Assembly (NCBI GenBank): GCA_003415625.1
Contig: PYIU01000010.1
Coordinates: 558,001-622,000, forward strand
Source of the DNA: Aquanectria penicillioides
Lineage: Eukaryota > Ascomycota > Sordariomycetes > Hypocreales > Nectriaceae
Direction of reading: 5' to 3'
DNA length: 64,000 bases
In this document: one piece after another, positions 11,424-22,570 of the stretch
How positions within the stretch are numbered: the first letter of the stretch is position 1
Layout of the letters: each line of letters opens with the position of its first letter
Made by a program: the position numbers and the translations under genes
The notes under the pieces: generated by a model
The model's input: the letters and a program-made list of their open reading frames with translations, nothing else
The model's database searches: none
Told to the model about the DNA's origin: nothing

Positions 11424-11640
11424 GGCCGTCTCCACCACGGCGGAACAGAGAATATCATGAGTTCGGGTTGAATACAGAGTCTGTTTCCGTGCCATTGAAA
11501 AGAACGAAATGGACAGTCCATAAGCCACCGAGAACTGACAAAAACACCCCCTTCCCAATCCAGATCGCCTTTTTATTTTCTATTTCTTGGCGTCAAGATT
11601 CACTCAACAATCCCGATACGGCCTAAGCCCTTCAACCACA

Positions 11641-13497
11641 ATGTCCCAGTCTAGTGCAGAGGCACGTGATGAGTCGAGCAGCCGCGACGGCGACGCCAAA
11701 CCCCAAGACGTTGCGCCGGCGCCGCCTCCTGCTCCCGAGTACCCGACCGGCTTTGCCTTTGGTCTAACTTTGTTTGCTTTGTTTATTTCGCTGTTCTGCG
11801 TTGCCTTGGACAGCACTATTATTGCTACTGCTATTCCCCGAATTACCGACAAGTTCCATGCCCTGCAAGACGTAGGCTGGTACGGGTCTTCGTACCTCCT
11901 TACCAAATGCGGTATGTGCTAGGCCTTGAAAATATTGAACTGTTGCTAACAGGAATCAGCCTTTCAATTGCCGTTTGGCAAGACCTTCCGTTTCTTCAGC
12001 TTAAAGTGGACTTTCCTTGCTGCCTTGTTCATCTTCGAGGTTGGATCCGTTCTCTGCGCCGCTGCTACTTCTTCCGGGATGCTCATCGTTGGTGTAAGTG
12101 TTTAGCTCCTGAATGGCAAAACATGATTTGCTGACGTTGTTAGCGTACTATTGCTGGCATTGGTTGTGCTGGTATCTCCAGCGGTGGTCTCATCATCATT
12201 GCCAACATCACCCCTATGGAAAAGCGAGCCACCTACCAAAGCTTGTACGGCGGCATCTTTGGCATTGCCTCTGTCGTCGGACCTTTGGTTGGTGGTGCTT
12301 TCACTGACAAGGTGTCGTGGCGCTGGTGCTTCTACATCAACCTTCCTCTTGGTGCAGTCTCAGCCCTGTTCATCATCTTCTCCCTCCACCTGCCGTCCAA
12401 GCCCAACCCTTTCAAGGATCAGGGCGTTCTTGGCTTGCTGTGGAACCTCGATCCTATTGGGTTCGTCCTGTTTGTGCCAAGCATCATCTGTCTTCTGTTT
12501 GCCCTCCAGGTATGTATCAACTCATCCAGCTTTCTTATCCCGTTCTGACCTTTATAGTGGGGCGGCACCACGTACGCGTGGAACAGCGCGCAGATGATTG
12601 CCCTCTTCGTTGTTTTTGGTGTTACCCTCATTGGATTCATTTGCAGCCAGGCCTGGCTTGGTGAATCGGGAACTGGTACGCATTCCCACAAGGACTGCTG
12701 GATATAGCTAACTGTCTCTAGTTCCACCTCGAATTGCCAAGCAACGCACAATTTTTGCCTCTAGTCTCTTCACCTTTTGCCTTGCCGGTACCTTTTTCCT
12801 CCTCAGCTACTTCATTCCGATTTATTTCCAGGCTGTCAAGGGTTCAACTGCCCTCAAGTCTGGTATCGACACCATCCCACTCATTCTCCCCAACGTTATT
12901 GGCATCTTGTTTGCCGGATTTGGCACCAGCAAGATCGGCTACTACGTCCCCTTCATTTACCTCGCTGTGATTATTGCTCCCATCGGCGCCGGGCTCCTGA
13001 CCACTCTCGATCCGGACACTAGCACCGCTAAGTGGATCGGCTACCAGATTCTCTTCGGCTTCGGCTCCGGCTGCGGCTTCCAGCTTCCTCAGGTCGCCGC
13101 GCAGGTCGTGCTGCCGCCCCGTGATATCCCGATGGGCATCTCCGTTTCGATGCTCTTCCAAGGTCTGGGCGGTGCTGTGCTGATCAGCGCGGCCAACAAC
13201 GTTCTCAACGAGAAGCTACTCCTCTACGTCAACGCCCTTGGCATCCCCGGCGTCGACGGCATGGACGTAATCAATGCAGGCGCCACGGGCTTCCGCAATG
13301 TCATCCCCGCAGATCACATCGGCGACGTTGTTGAAGTCTACAACCGGGCCCTCCGGAAAGCGTTCCAGATCGCCTTGATTATGGCGTGCTTGAGCGCACT
13401 GCCGGCAGCTCTGTTGGAGTGGAGGAGCGTCAAGAAGGGAAGCCCCGGCTCGGCACAGCCCAAGCAGGGCGGTGATGTGGAAAAAGCATCATCTTAG
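11641..13497 (+). CDS. MFS drug:H+ antiporter (DHA2-like, 14-TM), cluster exporter
   Basis: Five exons: 11641-11911, 11960-12093, 12144-12509, 12558-12675 and 12722-13497, with consensus splice sites; 554 residues. An acidic Ser/Pro-rich N-terminal tail precedes the first membrane segment. Family motifs are visible: the [15 protein letters not shown] motif D1 after TM1, [21 protein letters not shown] with [11 protein letters not shown], and [13 protein letters not shown] after TM5. Length and pattern fit the DHA2 group of 14-TM pumps that includes fungal toxin exporters. It is divergent with the P450 and probably exports the polyketide or gives self-protection (inference from location). The C-terminal tail is cytosolic and Lys/Ser-rich. 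Confidence 0.92.
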
Positions 13498-14312
13498 CGG
13501 ACCTTTTAATGGCGAAGCGGCCAATCATTGTTGCAACGGTTGTTGTAGGGCTTGGGCCATTCGGGCCCAACGCTCATTGTATGTACCATAGAATGTTACC
13601 TATTTTAGACAGATGCGGGCCAGAGTTGCCCCTTTGATAGACTCTCCAATAGATGATCCTGATTGGCCGCAATGTCTGACTTCGCCACCACTGTAACAGA
13701 AGTCCTAGATGATGGATCGTATTAGCGCCCAGGGGCTTACAAGGATGGGATCGAGTAATCGTGCAGCCAAGGTAACTTTTTCCCCGTAAGCTTGACGTAA
13801 AATGGTGGGGGTATTCGCCTTATCGGATGGAATTCGTATTCAATATTCGCTCACGGAAGCAGCCGATGTAGCGTTGCATCTCAGCAACCTGCACCCTCTA
13901 GCGTGCCAAGTCTTAATACTATCCTGACCAAATTATAGAATCTGCATGATTATGCGGACGTAGAGTCTGGACTCGTTATAATTCAACACAATCGCCAGAT
14001 AGTCGTTCTGCCTTATCATATCATAATGCGAGAATTATTGACATGCCGCAGTAAGCTCCGCAGCAGGAGTGAATAACCATGCTGTATAACTGTGCCCCCC
14101 TTCACGCTGATACACAAGCTGATGTGCAATTGTTTATATTCAGTGTCCAATCTAAAGACAAAAAATCATTACAAGCAAGAGCAAGGGTCACTCTTTAAAT
14201 AGCTAATTCCAATCTGATGCAGTGGAGTGAATCAACGCCCCGGAATCCCCGGCACTCAGGACCGTCCTAAATGGACGAATTGGAATTGAACCAACTTCTT
14301 CTACGCCCTCAC
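13498..14312. other. Intergenic region between the MFS and PKS 3' ends
   Basis: The two genes converge here, so this is mainly 3' untranslated and spacer sequence, more AT-rich than the flanking genes. No gene or regulatory element is supported. Confidence 0.5.
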
Positions 14313-17300
14313 CTACGCCATCGCATTGCGCAGGAACTCGGCGAGCTTCTGTGAATATGGTTCGCGCTGTATGATAAAAATACCCTGGTTAGCAAGACTC
14401 GTAACACTATCCGCCAAGACGAGATCCAGGCCGAGGCAGGGAGCCATCAGGGGCGAATAGATGTAGGCCAGCACAAGTGCAAACACGATGCAAAGCCGGA
14501 AAAAAAAACTCACCATCATGGAGAAATGATGGGCTCCCTCAACCCTGTCCACCACCATGCCCGCCTCTCGGCCTGGAAACAGCGCCTCCCAACCGTTGCC
14601 GCCAAAGTCGGTCCTCCGCTCCAGTAGAAACTTCATGCCTTCGGTGTCGTCTGGGTGCGGCGCCAGCTTCGGGAGCCGTGGGTTGTCGGCGATACAGGCG
14701 GCCGCCCACAGGATGCACACCTTGGGCATGCCTGAGACATGGCCCGGCCGCATCGGCGCCGCTCGGTACTCGTGAAGCAGGTCGATGGTGGCGTTGAAGT
14801 GTGGGATAAGCCACGCCGGCGCCTTGCTGCTGGCCCCCGCTGACGCCTTGTGCCCAAAGAGGTGAAGGCTCTCGCAATACTCGTAAAAGTGCGGCGGGAG
14901 GCGGTCGAGACCGTTGAGCGGCGCAGGCGAGTCGATCAAGCTCAGGCTCAATACGCGTTCTTGGCTGCTGAGGAGGATCTGCGCCGCACGGTACGCGAGG
15001 ATGCCGCCTGCTGACCACCCGCCGAGATGGTAGGGACCAAAGGGTTGACGGCGGCGGATTTCAGCAATATAGCCGTTGACGATAACGTCGTCAAGACGCG
15101 CGGCGCGTAGCTTGTCGGCCTGCTTGAGGAACGGCGAGTTGAGGGCTACGACGCATGTGTCTGGGCCGATGCCGGGGATGGCTGCGTATGAAGACGCAGA
15201 GCCAGCGCCGTCGGGGAAGAGGAAGAGAGTCTTGGAGGCCGTCTTGGGGCTTCCCTGCAACACGAGAGACGAGGCCGGTGGAACAATGATGGCGTTCTGG
15301 AAAGAGTCGCACTCGTCCGTGTCTGATGAAACCTCAGAAGTCGACGGTGTGACGTTGACGGACTGCACTTGGATGGTTGTACCAAAGCCCTTTTCGCCAA
15401 TGACCACTGTATCCTTTGACATGCTCTCAATTTCTGTAAACTCATCACAGCTAGACGGGTCAGAAGAGGATGCCCCAGCGAGGCAGCACCGCAAGTCCGC
15501 CACGGTCGGGCAGTCAACAAACAGCGAGTCCATGGGGATGTCCATGTCCAGCTCCTCTCGAAACCGGCTGACGATGACGAGCGAGAGGAGCGAGTCGACG
15601 CCCGTGTCGGCAAAGTGCGTGTCATCGGTCAGCTCCTCTACTGCGATGCCACTCTCTTCCGAAACGATGGCAAGGGCCCTGTCAAAGTCAACGCCTCCAC
15701 AACCACTACCACTGGTCAAGACCACGATGGGCTCATCAATAAAGTCTGGGACAACTTGTGGCTCAGCTGCTTTGATGACGGGCACCGGTGCGCGCGTAGC
15801 AACGGGATGCTCCTCAACTTTAATTGTGGGCACTCCGGCGGGACCAATGAAGCTCTTCAACTCGCCAATCGTAGGATACGTGATGAAGATGGCGTCAGAG
15901 TCAAGGTCCAGATCAAGCTCCTCCCTAAAGCGGGCGGAGATGGTCAGGCCAAGCAGGGAGTCAACACCAAGATCGGCAAACGAGCTGCCGTCAGTGAGTT
16001 CGGCCAAGGCAACGCCGCTCTCCTCTGAGATGATGTGCATCGCGGTAGATACCTTGGAAGTGACGGGAACAGGGACTCGTGGGGTTTCGACTGGAGCAGG
16101 AGTGTCTGCGAATTTGACACTCTTGACTGGAGCTGACGCTTGAACGGGAGCAGGAGTAGCCTTCTTTGACTTGTTGCCGCTCTCTAGAGACAAAATGACT
16201 CGAAGAACTCGTCGGGGAACGCACTGGATGGCAATCTTCTCAAATGCAGCCACGACAGTGTCGCCGTCGAAAATGGCCACGTCTCCGTGCCACAGCTTGT
16301 CCCTGCCCTCAAACATACGCGTGTAGGAAGTATACGGGCGGTCAAAGTGCACCTCCTCAAACACCTGGAAGCGGCCCCAACCGTGGTTCATGTAGACCTC
16401 CTTGTCTAGGTCGGTGTGGTCATTGCAGTTCATAGTAAAACCGCACGACTGCGTAAAGGCATCGATGATGGCCGGGTGCAGCGCGAAGCGGCCGCCCTTT
16501 TCGATGCCCCCGAAGCTGACCGACGCCGACGCCTCGAGCGTGTTGCTGTCGAGCACCACCTCGTCGATGGCGCGGTAGGCGTCGTGGAACTGCGCCAGCG
16601 GGCGGATCATGCGGTACACCATGGGACGGTTGAAGCGCGCAGCAGTCTCTTTGGCGATGCCTTGGCGGAGGCTCTGCATGCGCGTCTTGATGGCGGCAGC
16701 TTCGTTTTGGAGCTTGGTCAACATGATGGAGGCGTCGGTGAAGCGCAACGTGCACTTGGCGTGCTCTTGTGGCTTGCCCTTGGCGTCGAAACTGACAAAC
16801 TTCATGGCAGCCTCGTTCTTGGTCCAGTCGACGTCGGCATGTGCCTGGAGTGGCTGCGGACCATGGGGCCTTGCGATTAGCGCTTTGAAGATGCTCATGT
16901 CGGCCACATCGACATGGTTATCGCTGGTTTGGGCGGTGGCATCTTGTCGTCGCTGAACAAGAAACTTGCCCAGTGTAAGTGCCATGTCGGCATACACAGA
17001 CGGCGTGCACAGAGGGATATCGTCAACCATGTGGCCTTGAACCAGGGGGTTCATATCTGGCCGTGTAATATCTGCCTCGACCACAATGTGCTCCTTTGAG
17101 CCGCCATCCGATGAAGACTCTTCGACGATGCGGTGAATTGTGGTGGTGTCGAGTTCCGCCTTCTTCTCGGTCTTGTTCACGACCAGGGGCCCGTCACCCT
17201 TTCGAAGCGACCAGTCGTTGACATACTGGATCCAGTACGGCTTCAAGTCCCAGCTGTAAGCCGGTAGCCCCGAGACAACCTTTTGCGAAGCCTTGAAGTC

Positions 17301-20300
17301 GTTGTGGTATGTGGCCCACGCAACGTCAGCACCAGCTTGGTAAACAACCTTTAGGGCGTCGGCGAGAACATCCCGGGCCGACTTGCGGTTCAGAGCTGAG
17401 ATGACCGTAGTCTGCGGACCCAACGTCGCCTTAACCATCCCTGAGACGGCAGGATGAGGACCAACCTCGAGTAGAATTGATTGGTCCGTCATGATACCAT
17501 CCTTACGAGCTGACTGAAGAGCCTGGAGCAAATTGACAGGCTCGCGGCAGTGTCGGCCCAGATAAGCTGGTCCAAAGGTTCCCTCGGCTGTGACAAGCGT
17601 TCCGTCCAATGGGCATAGAACAGGGCACTTTGGCGCGAGATATCGCACAGAAGCGGCAGCTTTTTCAAAAGGTGCCAGGATGGGATCGACCTGAGACGAG
17701 TGGAAAGCATAGGGAACTTTAAGCTTGGTCGTCTTGATGCCAGCATCGCCAAGCACCTGACTAGCCACGGCTATTTCACTGTCCGGACCAGCAAGAACAG
17801 TCTCAATGGGCGAATTCATGCATGCAATTTGATGAGGCGTGCTCCTCAGTGTAGAAGCAATCGTACCGGCTGATCCGCGAACCACCAACATCGAGTGCGT
17901 TCCTCGCGTGCAGAGGTCCTGAAGGAGCTTGGCCCGCGTGCCCACGAGATACAGAGCATCAGAGTCTGACAGAACGCCTGCAACGTTCAGCGCTGCGTAC
18001 TCGCCCAAGCTGTGGCCGACAACAGCCGTGGGCTCGATTCCCCAGGACGCCCAGAGCCGCGCCAGCGCAATCTGCATGCACACACTCGCGAGCTGCACTT
18101 GCAACGGGGGGAACTCGTCTAGCGAGCGATCCTCCGTCGCCATGTACACGGGCATGATGGATGAAAAGCCGAGGCTCCTCGCGACGTGGTCCAGCTGGCG
18201 CAGCTCGGTGCGGAACAGCGCAAACGTCTCCATCATCTGGCGGCCCATGCCCGGGAACTGCGCGCCCTGGCCGGTAAAGGCGAAGACGATCTTGGGCGTC
18301 TTGCTCTTGGGCCGCGTCATGCCCGTCTGATCGCGGAGCGCAGCGTCCATCTGGACCAGCAGCTCGTCGACGGACGATCCCACGACCATGACGCGGTGCT
18401 GGTGATGGATGCGGCGCGCCGTCGTCGTGTAAGACAGATGACCAACCGACACTGCCTCCCTGTTGCTCTGCAGGAACTCCCTGAGAGCCGTGAGATTGCC
18501 ACGCAGCGAGGCGCCCGTCTTGGCGGACACGGCAACGAGATTTGCACCGCCGGCAACAAGATAATGTCCGTCATCCTGCACCGCCACAGGGGCCTCTTCC
18601 AACAGCAGCGCCGAGTTGCCACCCGCTGCGGAGAAGTTGTTAACAAACGCACGACGGGGTTGCGAGCCAGCGGGCCAGGGAACGGCGTGCTTGGCGATGT
18701 GGACGTTGCGCTGCGCCAGGTCCGTCGGGAACTTGTGGTTGATCTTGGTCTTGATGCCAACGTGAGGCGGGATGAGGCCGTGCTTCATCATCAGCAACAC
18801 CTTGATCAGACTGGAAACGCCGGAAGCGGCTTCACCGTGGCCGATGTTGGATTTTGCTGAGCCGAGGAATACGGGAGCTTTGCGAGCGACAGTCTGGCCT
18901 TGTGATGGTGTTGATGGTGGTGTCGGCGGCTGTGTCTGTGCTTGTCTTTGGGGCGCAAACACATCCAGCACACTCGACATTTCTGTAGCATCTCCAGCCT
19001 GCGTGCCCGTGCCGTGCATCTCAACGTATCCCACGCTTCCGGCATCGACAGCGCTGGCGTTGAGAATCTTGGAAAAGATTGCCCGTTGAGCGCCGGTGTG
19101 GGGCCGTGTGATGCTCTCCGCCTCGGCCGAGTGGTTTGTGTACGCCCCGAGGATGACGCCCAAGATGGGGTCGTTTTCAGCCACCGCATCTTCAAGACGC
19201 TTGAGAATCACGGTGCCGACGCCTTCACCGCGGCAGTAGCCATCTGCAGAGTCGTCGAACGTCTTGCAGTTGCCTGTGCGAGACAAGAAGTGGCCGCGAT
19301 CGAGGCCGGCTGTGAAGTCTGGGTTGGTCAACACATTTGTGCCGCCGGCGATGGCCATGTCAATGTCGCCCTGCCATAGGGAATTGACTGCCGTATGAAT
19401 AGCAGACAGACTGGACGAGCAGGCCGTGTCGACGGCATAACTCGGACCGCTGAACTTGAAAAAGTAGTTGATGCGCCCAGGGATAAAGGCCCGGTTCCCG
19501 CCGGGGATGAAATACGTGTCTATCTTCTGCGCGCTGTTGGTCTCCATCCAGTCATTGCTCGTCACGCCGTAAAAGACGCCCACTCTGTCTCTCCTCGTCG
19601 ACGGCGTGGCATCTGGGACAACACCTGCCTGTTCGAGCGCCTCGTACGCCGTCATCAGCGCGATTCGCTGCGCAGGGTCAATCTGCGGCGCCTCGCGAGG
19701 CGAGATGTTGAAGAAGCGTGCGTCAAACGATGCCGGGTCGCTCAGCCAGCAGCCATACGGCGTCGCACTGGTGTTCTTACGAGTGCCCGATGCATCTACG
19801 TGCGCTTTGGACCAGTGCAGCGGCGGGACCTCTTCATGCACGTCCAGGCCTTCACGGAGGAGGTCCCAGAAGGCCTCGCTGTTGTTGGCTCCGCCCGGGA
19901 AACGTCCCGACATGCCAATTATGGCAATCTTGGGTCTAGCCTGCGTTGTTGGTGTCCCAGGGACGGCCCCCACGTCCGATGACGTTCTCTCGAGCGCAGG
20001 TCGAGGCGACAACGTCCGGCCGGGCCCAGTCGGCGACTGCTTCAGCGCTGTGTAGATGAGCTGGTCGGCTCGAGAGCCAAACAACTCGACCTTGCATCTC
20101 CTGGGCTCGCCCGAGCGTCTAATGCGACCTCGCACGCCTTCCAGGATGCCGTTCCACCGAATGGGGTGCAGCAGGATGTGCTCCAGGGCCACTCTCAGCA
20201 AGTCCTTGAAGTGCGAGCCCTCGATCCAGTCGCCGTTGCTGGACATTACGGGGATTTTTTCACATGTCTGCGATTCGCTATCTAGTCCCAGCGGAGCCAG

Positions 20301-21159
20301 AATGTCGTCAATGTCTGCCCCGGAATACAAGTGCGGTGCGTGATACGGGGCATACACAGCCTTGGCCTTGTGCTTCAGTCCCCGAAAGTGCGTCGACGAC
20401 ACCAGTGCGTCCAGCGAGCTCGGCGGGCCGCTCACAGCCAAACCGCTCGGCGTGTAGGCGCTGATGAACGGCCTCGCCGTCGTGGGCAGCGGGCTCTCCT
20501 CGCAGAAGCGCTGCACCGCTTGCGAGGCGTACGGGCCGGCCACCATGATGAACCACGTCCGGCCGGCGTCCTCTGGCGACACGAGGCGCATCTTCATGTT
20601 GGCGACGCACGCCCCGACGCCAAATGCAACGACGACGGCTTCTACCGCCCGGGGAACCAGCTCCGCCAGGCTTCTGCTGCAGCTGACGGTGACGGCGGCT
20701 AAGGCACCGGTGCACAGGCCCAGGATGCAGGCATCTTCTGGTTTGGGATATTCATTTCCCGTTTGGCTGTTTGCGCAATTAGCACCGCTTCCCAGACTCG
20801 GGTACTTTTGTACTCTTGTACTCTCGTGTACTTTTACGTGCACGACTGGGGAATCCTCACCCAATAATAAAAGACCCTAGTTGATACATGCAGGTCAGGG
20901 CCATGTCCATCGGCACGCTCCGGCTAGCGCCTTCGGACGGTTTCCATAGGAGCACATCCTCGATGCTTGTGAACCTTGGCAGATCTTGGCGCACGTGTCT
21001 TGGCAGATGGAATATCTGCCGGCGGATGGCGTCGTAGGCCTTGTCGAGGAACTCTCGCAGAACGACGTTGGAGTTCTTGGCGTCGAGCAGCTTGTGTAGG
21101 TGCGGCTCGGTGTCGAACGTTTGGTCCCCAAACAGATATAGAGTCTCGTGATGTTCCAT
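14313..21159 (-). CDS. Non-reducing polyketide synthase, SAT-KS-MAT-PT-ACP-ACP-TE
   Basis: Exons on the minus strand: 21159-20861, 20766-14514 and 14366-14313, giving about 2201 residues. SAT domain at about 1-330 (LYLFGDQT; Cys118 in GLCTG). KS begins near residue 410 (IAIIGMSGRFPGG) with active Cys549 in DTACSSS. MAT starts near 930 (FAFTGQGAQFPGMG) with Ser1019 in GHSLGEYAAL. The PT domain has His1345 (GHMVDDIPLC) and Asp1535 (HPAIIDAF). Two acyl carrier domains follow, with phosphopantetheine sites Ser1703 (GVDSLLGL) and Ser1825 (GVDSLLSL). The TE/CLC domain has Ser2018 (GGWSAGG) and His2179/2180. The last intron is 147 bp and stays open in frame, so an unspliced reading looks intact but inserts 49 residues after the catalytic His. 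No reducing domains: the product is an aromatic polyketide. The domain order matches wA- and CTB1-type synthases. Confidence 0.93.
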
Positions 21160-21817
21160 GTTGAACGAAATGTAGACTAGAGTGTTGAGATTGATTTTTT
21201 CTATTGCTACCGATGTTGAGTCGCTGTCATGTCGCTTTTAGGGATGTCGAGGTAACAATGGGGAGTCTTATAACAGGTCCCCAGTCCTACAGTCGACGGC
21301 ATCATAACGGTTCTGCTAGGACCATATCCCCCGAAGGCCGCATCGTGTTGTCGTCAACGGGGTGAATGCGAGCTCTCATTTCCCGGGCCATGACCTATCG
21401 CACCCCCCAATGCCCCGAAGGCTCTGGATCCAGCACCTCGAGCAATGCTCCGGACTGTACCGTACCGTACTGTACGTAGCCCATGGTCCCAAGATGTCCC
21501 GGCGTGAAAGCCACACTGCCTACCAGCGGCTACATGGGGAAAGGGGTAAAGGACAATACTGGAGAGACGGAAAGAAACGACTCCGTCCCGGAATAGCCAC
21601 GCCGGGGAATCAACTCGGGTCATCCAACGGCCCACCGTGACATTGATAATTCGGCTTCACCTTGGGGCCCGTGGGGCAGTGGCCGGCGTGTCTGGCAGCC
21701 CGACTGGCCGCTTGCGTGCGTGAGCTTGATTGCTTATCGTGGATAGCCTCGTGCGGAGGCGTCGTACCGATCCTCCTCCGGGGACGCGTGTAAACGGCGT
21801 AACGTGTAGACCGGCGG

Positions 21818-21899
21818 CACAGACGCACAGACGCACATAGGCACCTAGGCACATAGGCACGTACGTACATTGACGGATAGACGTACATGGACGGATAGA
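21818..21899 (+). repeat. Short tandem/direct repeats in the PKS promoter
   Basis: Successive small repeats: AGACGCAC twice, then (A/C)TAGGCAC three times, then two copies of GACGGATAGA separated by a CGTACAT spacer. A degenerate minisatellite in the shared promoter; function unknown. Confidence 0.6.
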
Positions 21900-22054
21900 A
21901 GTGCATGACAGAGATACATGGCATAGATACGGGTGCGGCTGGAGCAGGGGAGGAAGGATGAGTGGAGACAAGGCGGCAAAAGTGATAATGGCGTCGGGCT
22001 GGGCGTTGGCCTCGGTGCCACTGCAGATCGTCAAGGCGCAGCTCCAGTCCTCCG

Positions 22055-22065
22055 TCGTGATACGG
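22055..22065. promoter_or_regulatory. Weak AflR-like site TCGTGATACGG
   Basis: Matches the relaxed form TCGN5CGR, 516 bp upstream of the regulator start and about 900 bp upstream of the PKS start. Weak evidence by itself. Confidence 0.25.
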
Positions 22066-22570
22066 CCCCGCCGCGTTGACATGGATAAGCTTTAAAGGCG
22101 TTGTGCATGTGCATGGTGGCAGAACGAGTGTCGGCTGAATTGCCCGTAACGATCGGGTTGCCGGCGGCTGGAATGCGAGGGGGGATCTGGCAGTCTTCTG
22201 CGTCCCTTCTGGGCTCTCCGTCACCGTCCCTCGCGAAAAGTGTCTCTCTCCGTGCGTCTGTGTGGGCGTCCTGGGCGAGTCTGTTGGTCTGGTTGCCTTG
22301 GATGGCTGCTGCTACTGCTCCGTCAGCCCTTGTGGCTGAAGGCAAAAAGACAAGGTGCATTGTGCATGTTTCAGGAGCTAAAAGACGCGCGGGTACTCGG
22401 CACATGACGCTCTGCCGCCAAGTAAATCTGACGGAGCTGTTCCTGTGCCTGGACAAAGCAACATTTTGCCCAAAAAGCCAGCGACTTTTGGCATATGCAA
22501 CGGGGGTGGTTCCTCTTTGGCTCCGGATCATTTGGCGGGAGAAGAGAATATACTCCATACAGACGAAGCC

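Larger units (their letters stand above)
11031..11640. promoter_or_regulatory. Divergent promoter of the P450 and MFS genes
   Basis: A 610-bp intergenic region between two divergent cluster genes. It contains an AflR-type palindrome at 11413-11423, CCAAT boxes near 11290 and 11395, and a short imperfect tandem duplication at about 11284-11332. Arrangement suggests co-regulation of both genes. Confidence 0.6.
21160..22570. promoter_or_regulatory. Divergent promoter region of the PKS and the AflR-like regulator
   Basis: A 1.4-kb intergenic region between the PKS start (21159) and the regulator start (22571). Long open frames here come from GC-rich, low-complexity sequence and have no protein character. 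It holds a TCGN5CGG near-match to the AflR site (22055-22065), a TACCGTACCGTACTGTACGTA inverted stretch near 21458 and a short-repeat tract at 21818-21899. No exact TCGN5CGA was found in it by eye. Confidence 0.55.

Noticed and set aside
15076..16143. Long plus-strand frame opposite the PKS, and other long frames antisense to the PKS (16416-16880, 18186-18860, 19395-19982)
   Set aside because: The PKS frame is supported by six domains with catalytic residues; the opposite frames are Ser/Arg/Ala-rich shadows of GC-rich coding DNA with no motif.
21610..22224. 204-codon minus-strand frame in the PKS/regulator promoter
   Set aside because: Low-complexity composition from short repeats (VYPSMYV... 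patterns), no homology pattern, no splice or leader support.
22445..22570. Upstream start for the AflR-like regulator
   Set aside because: Only a GTG is available there; the ATG at 22571 has a strong context.
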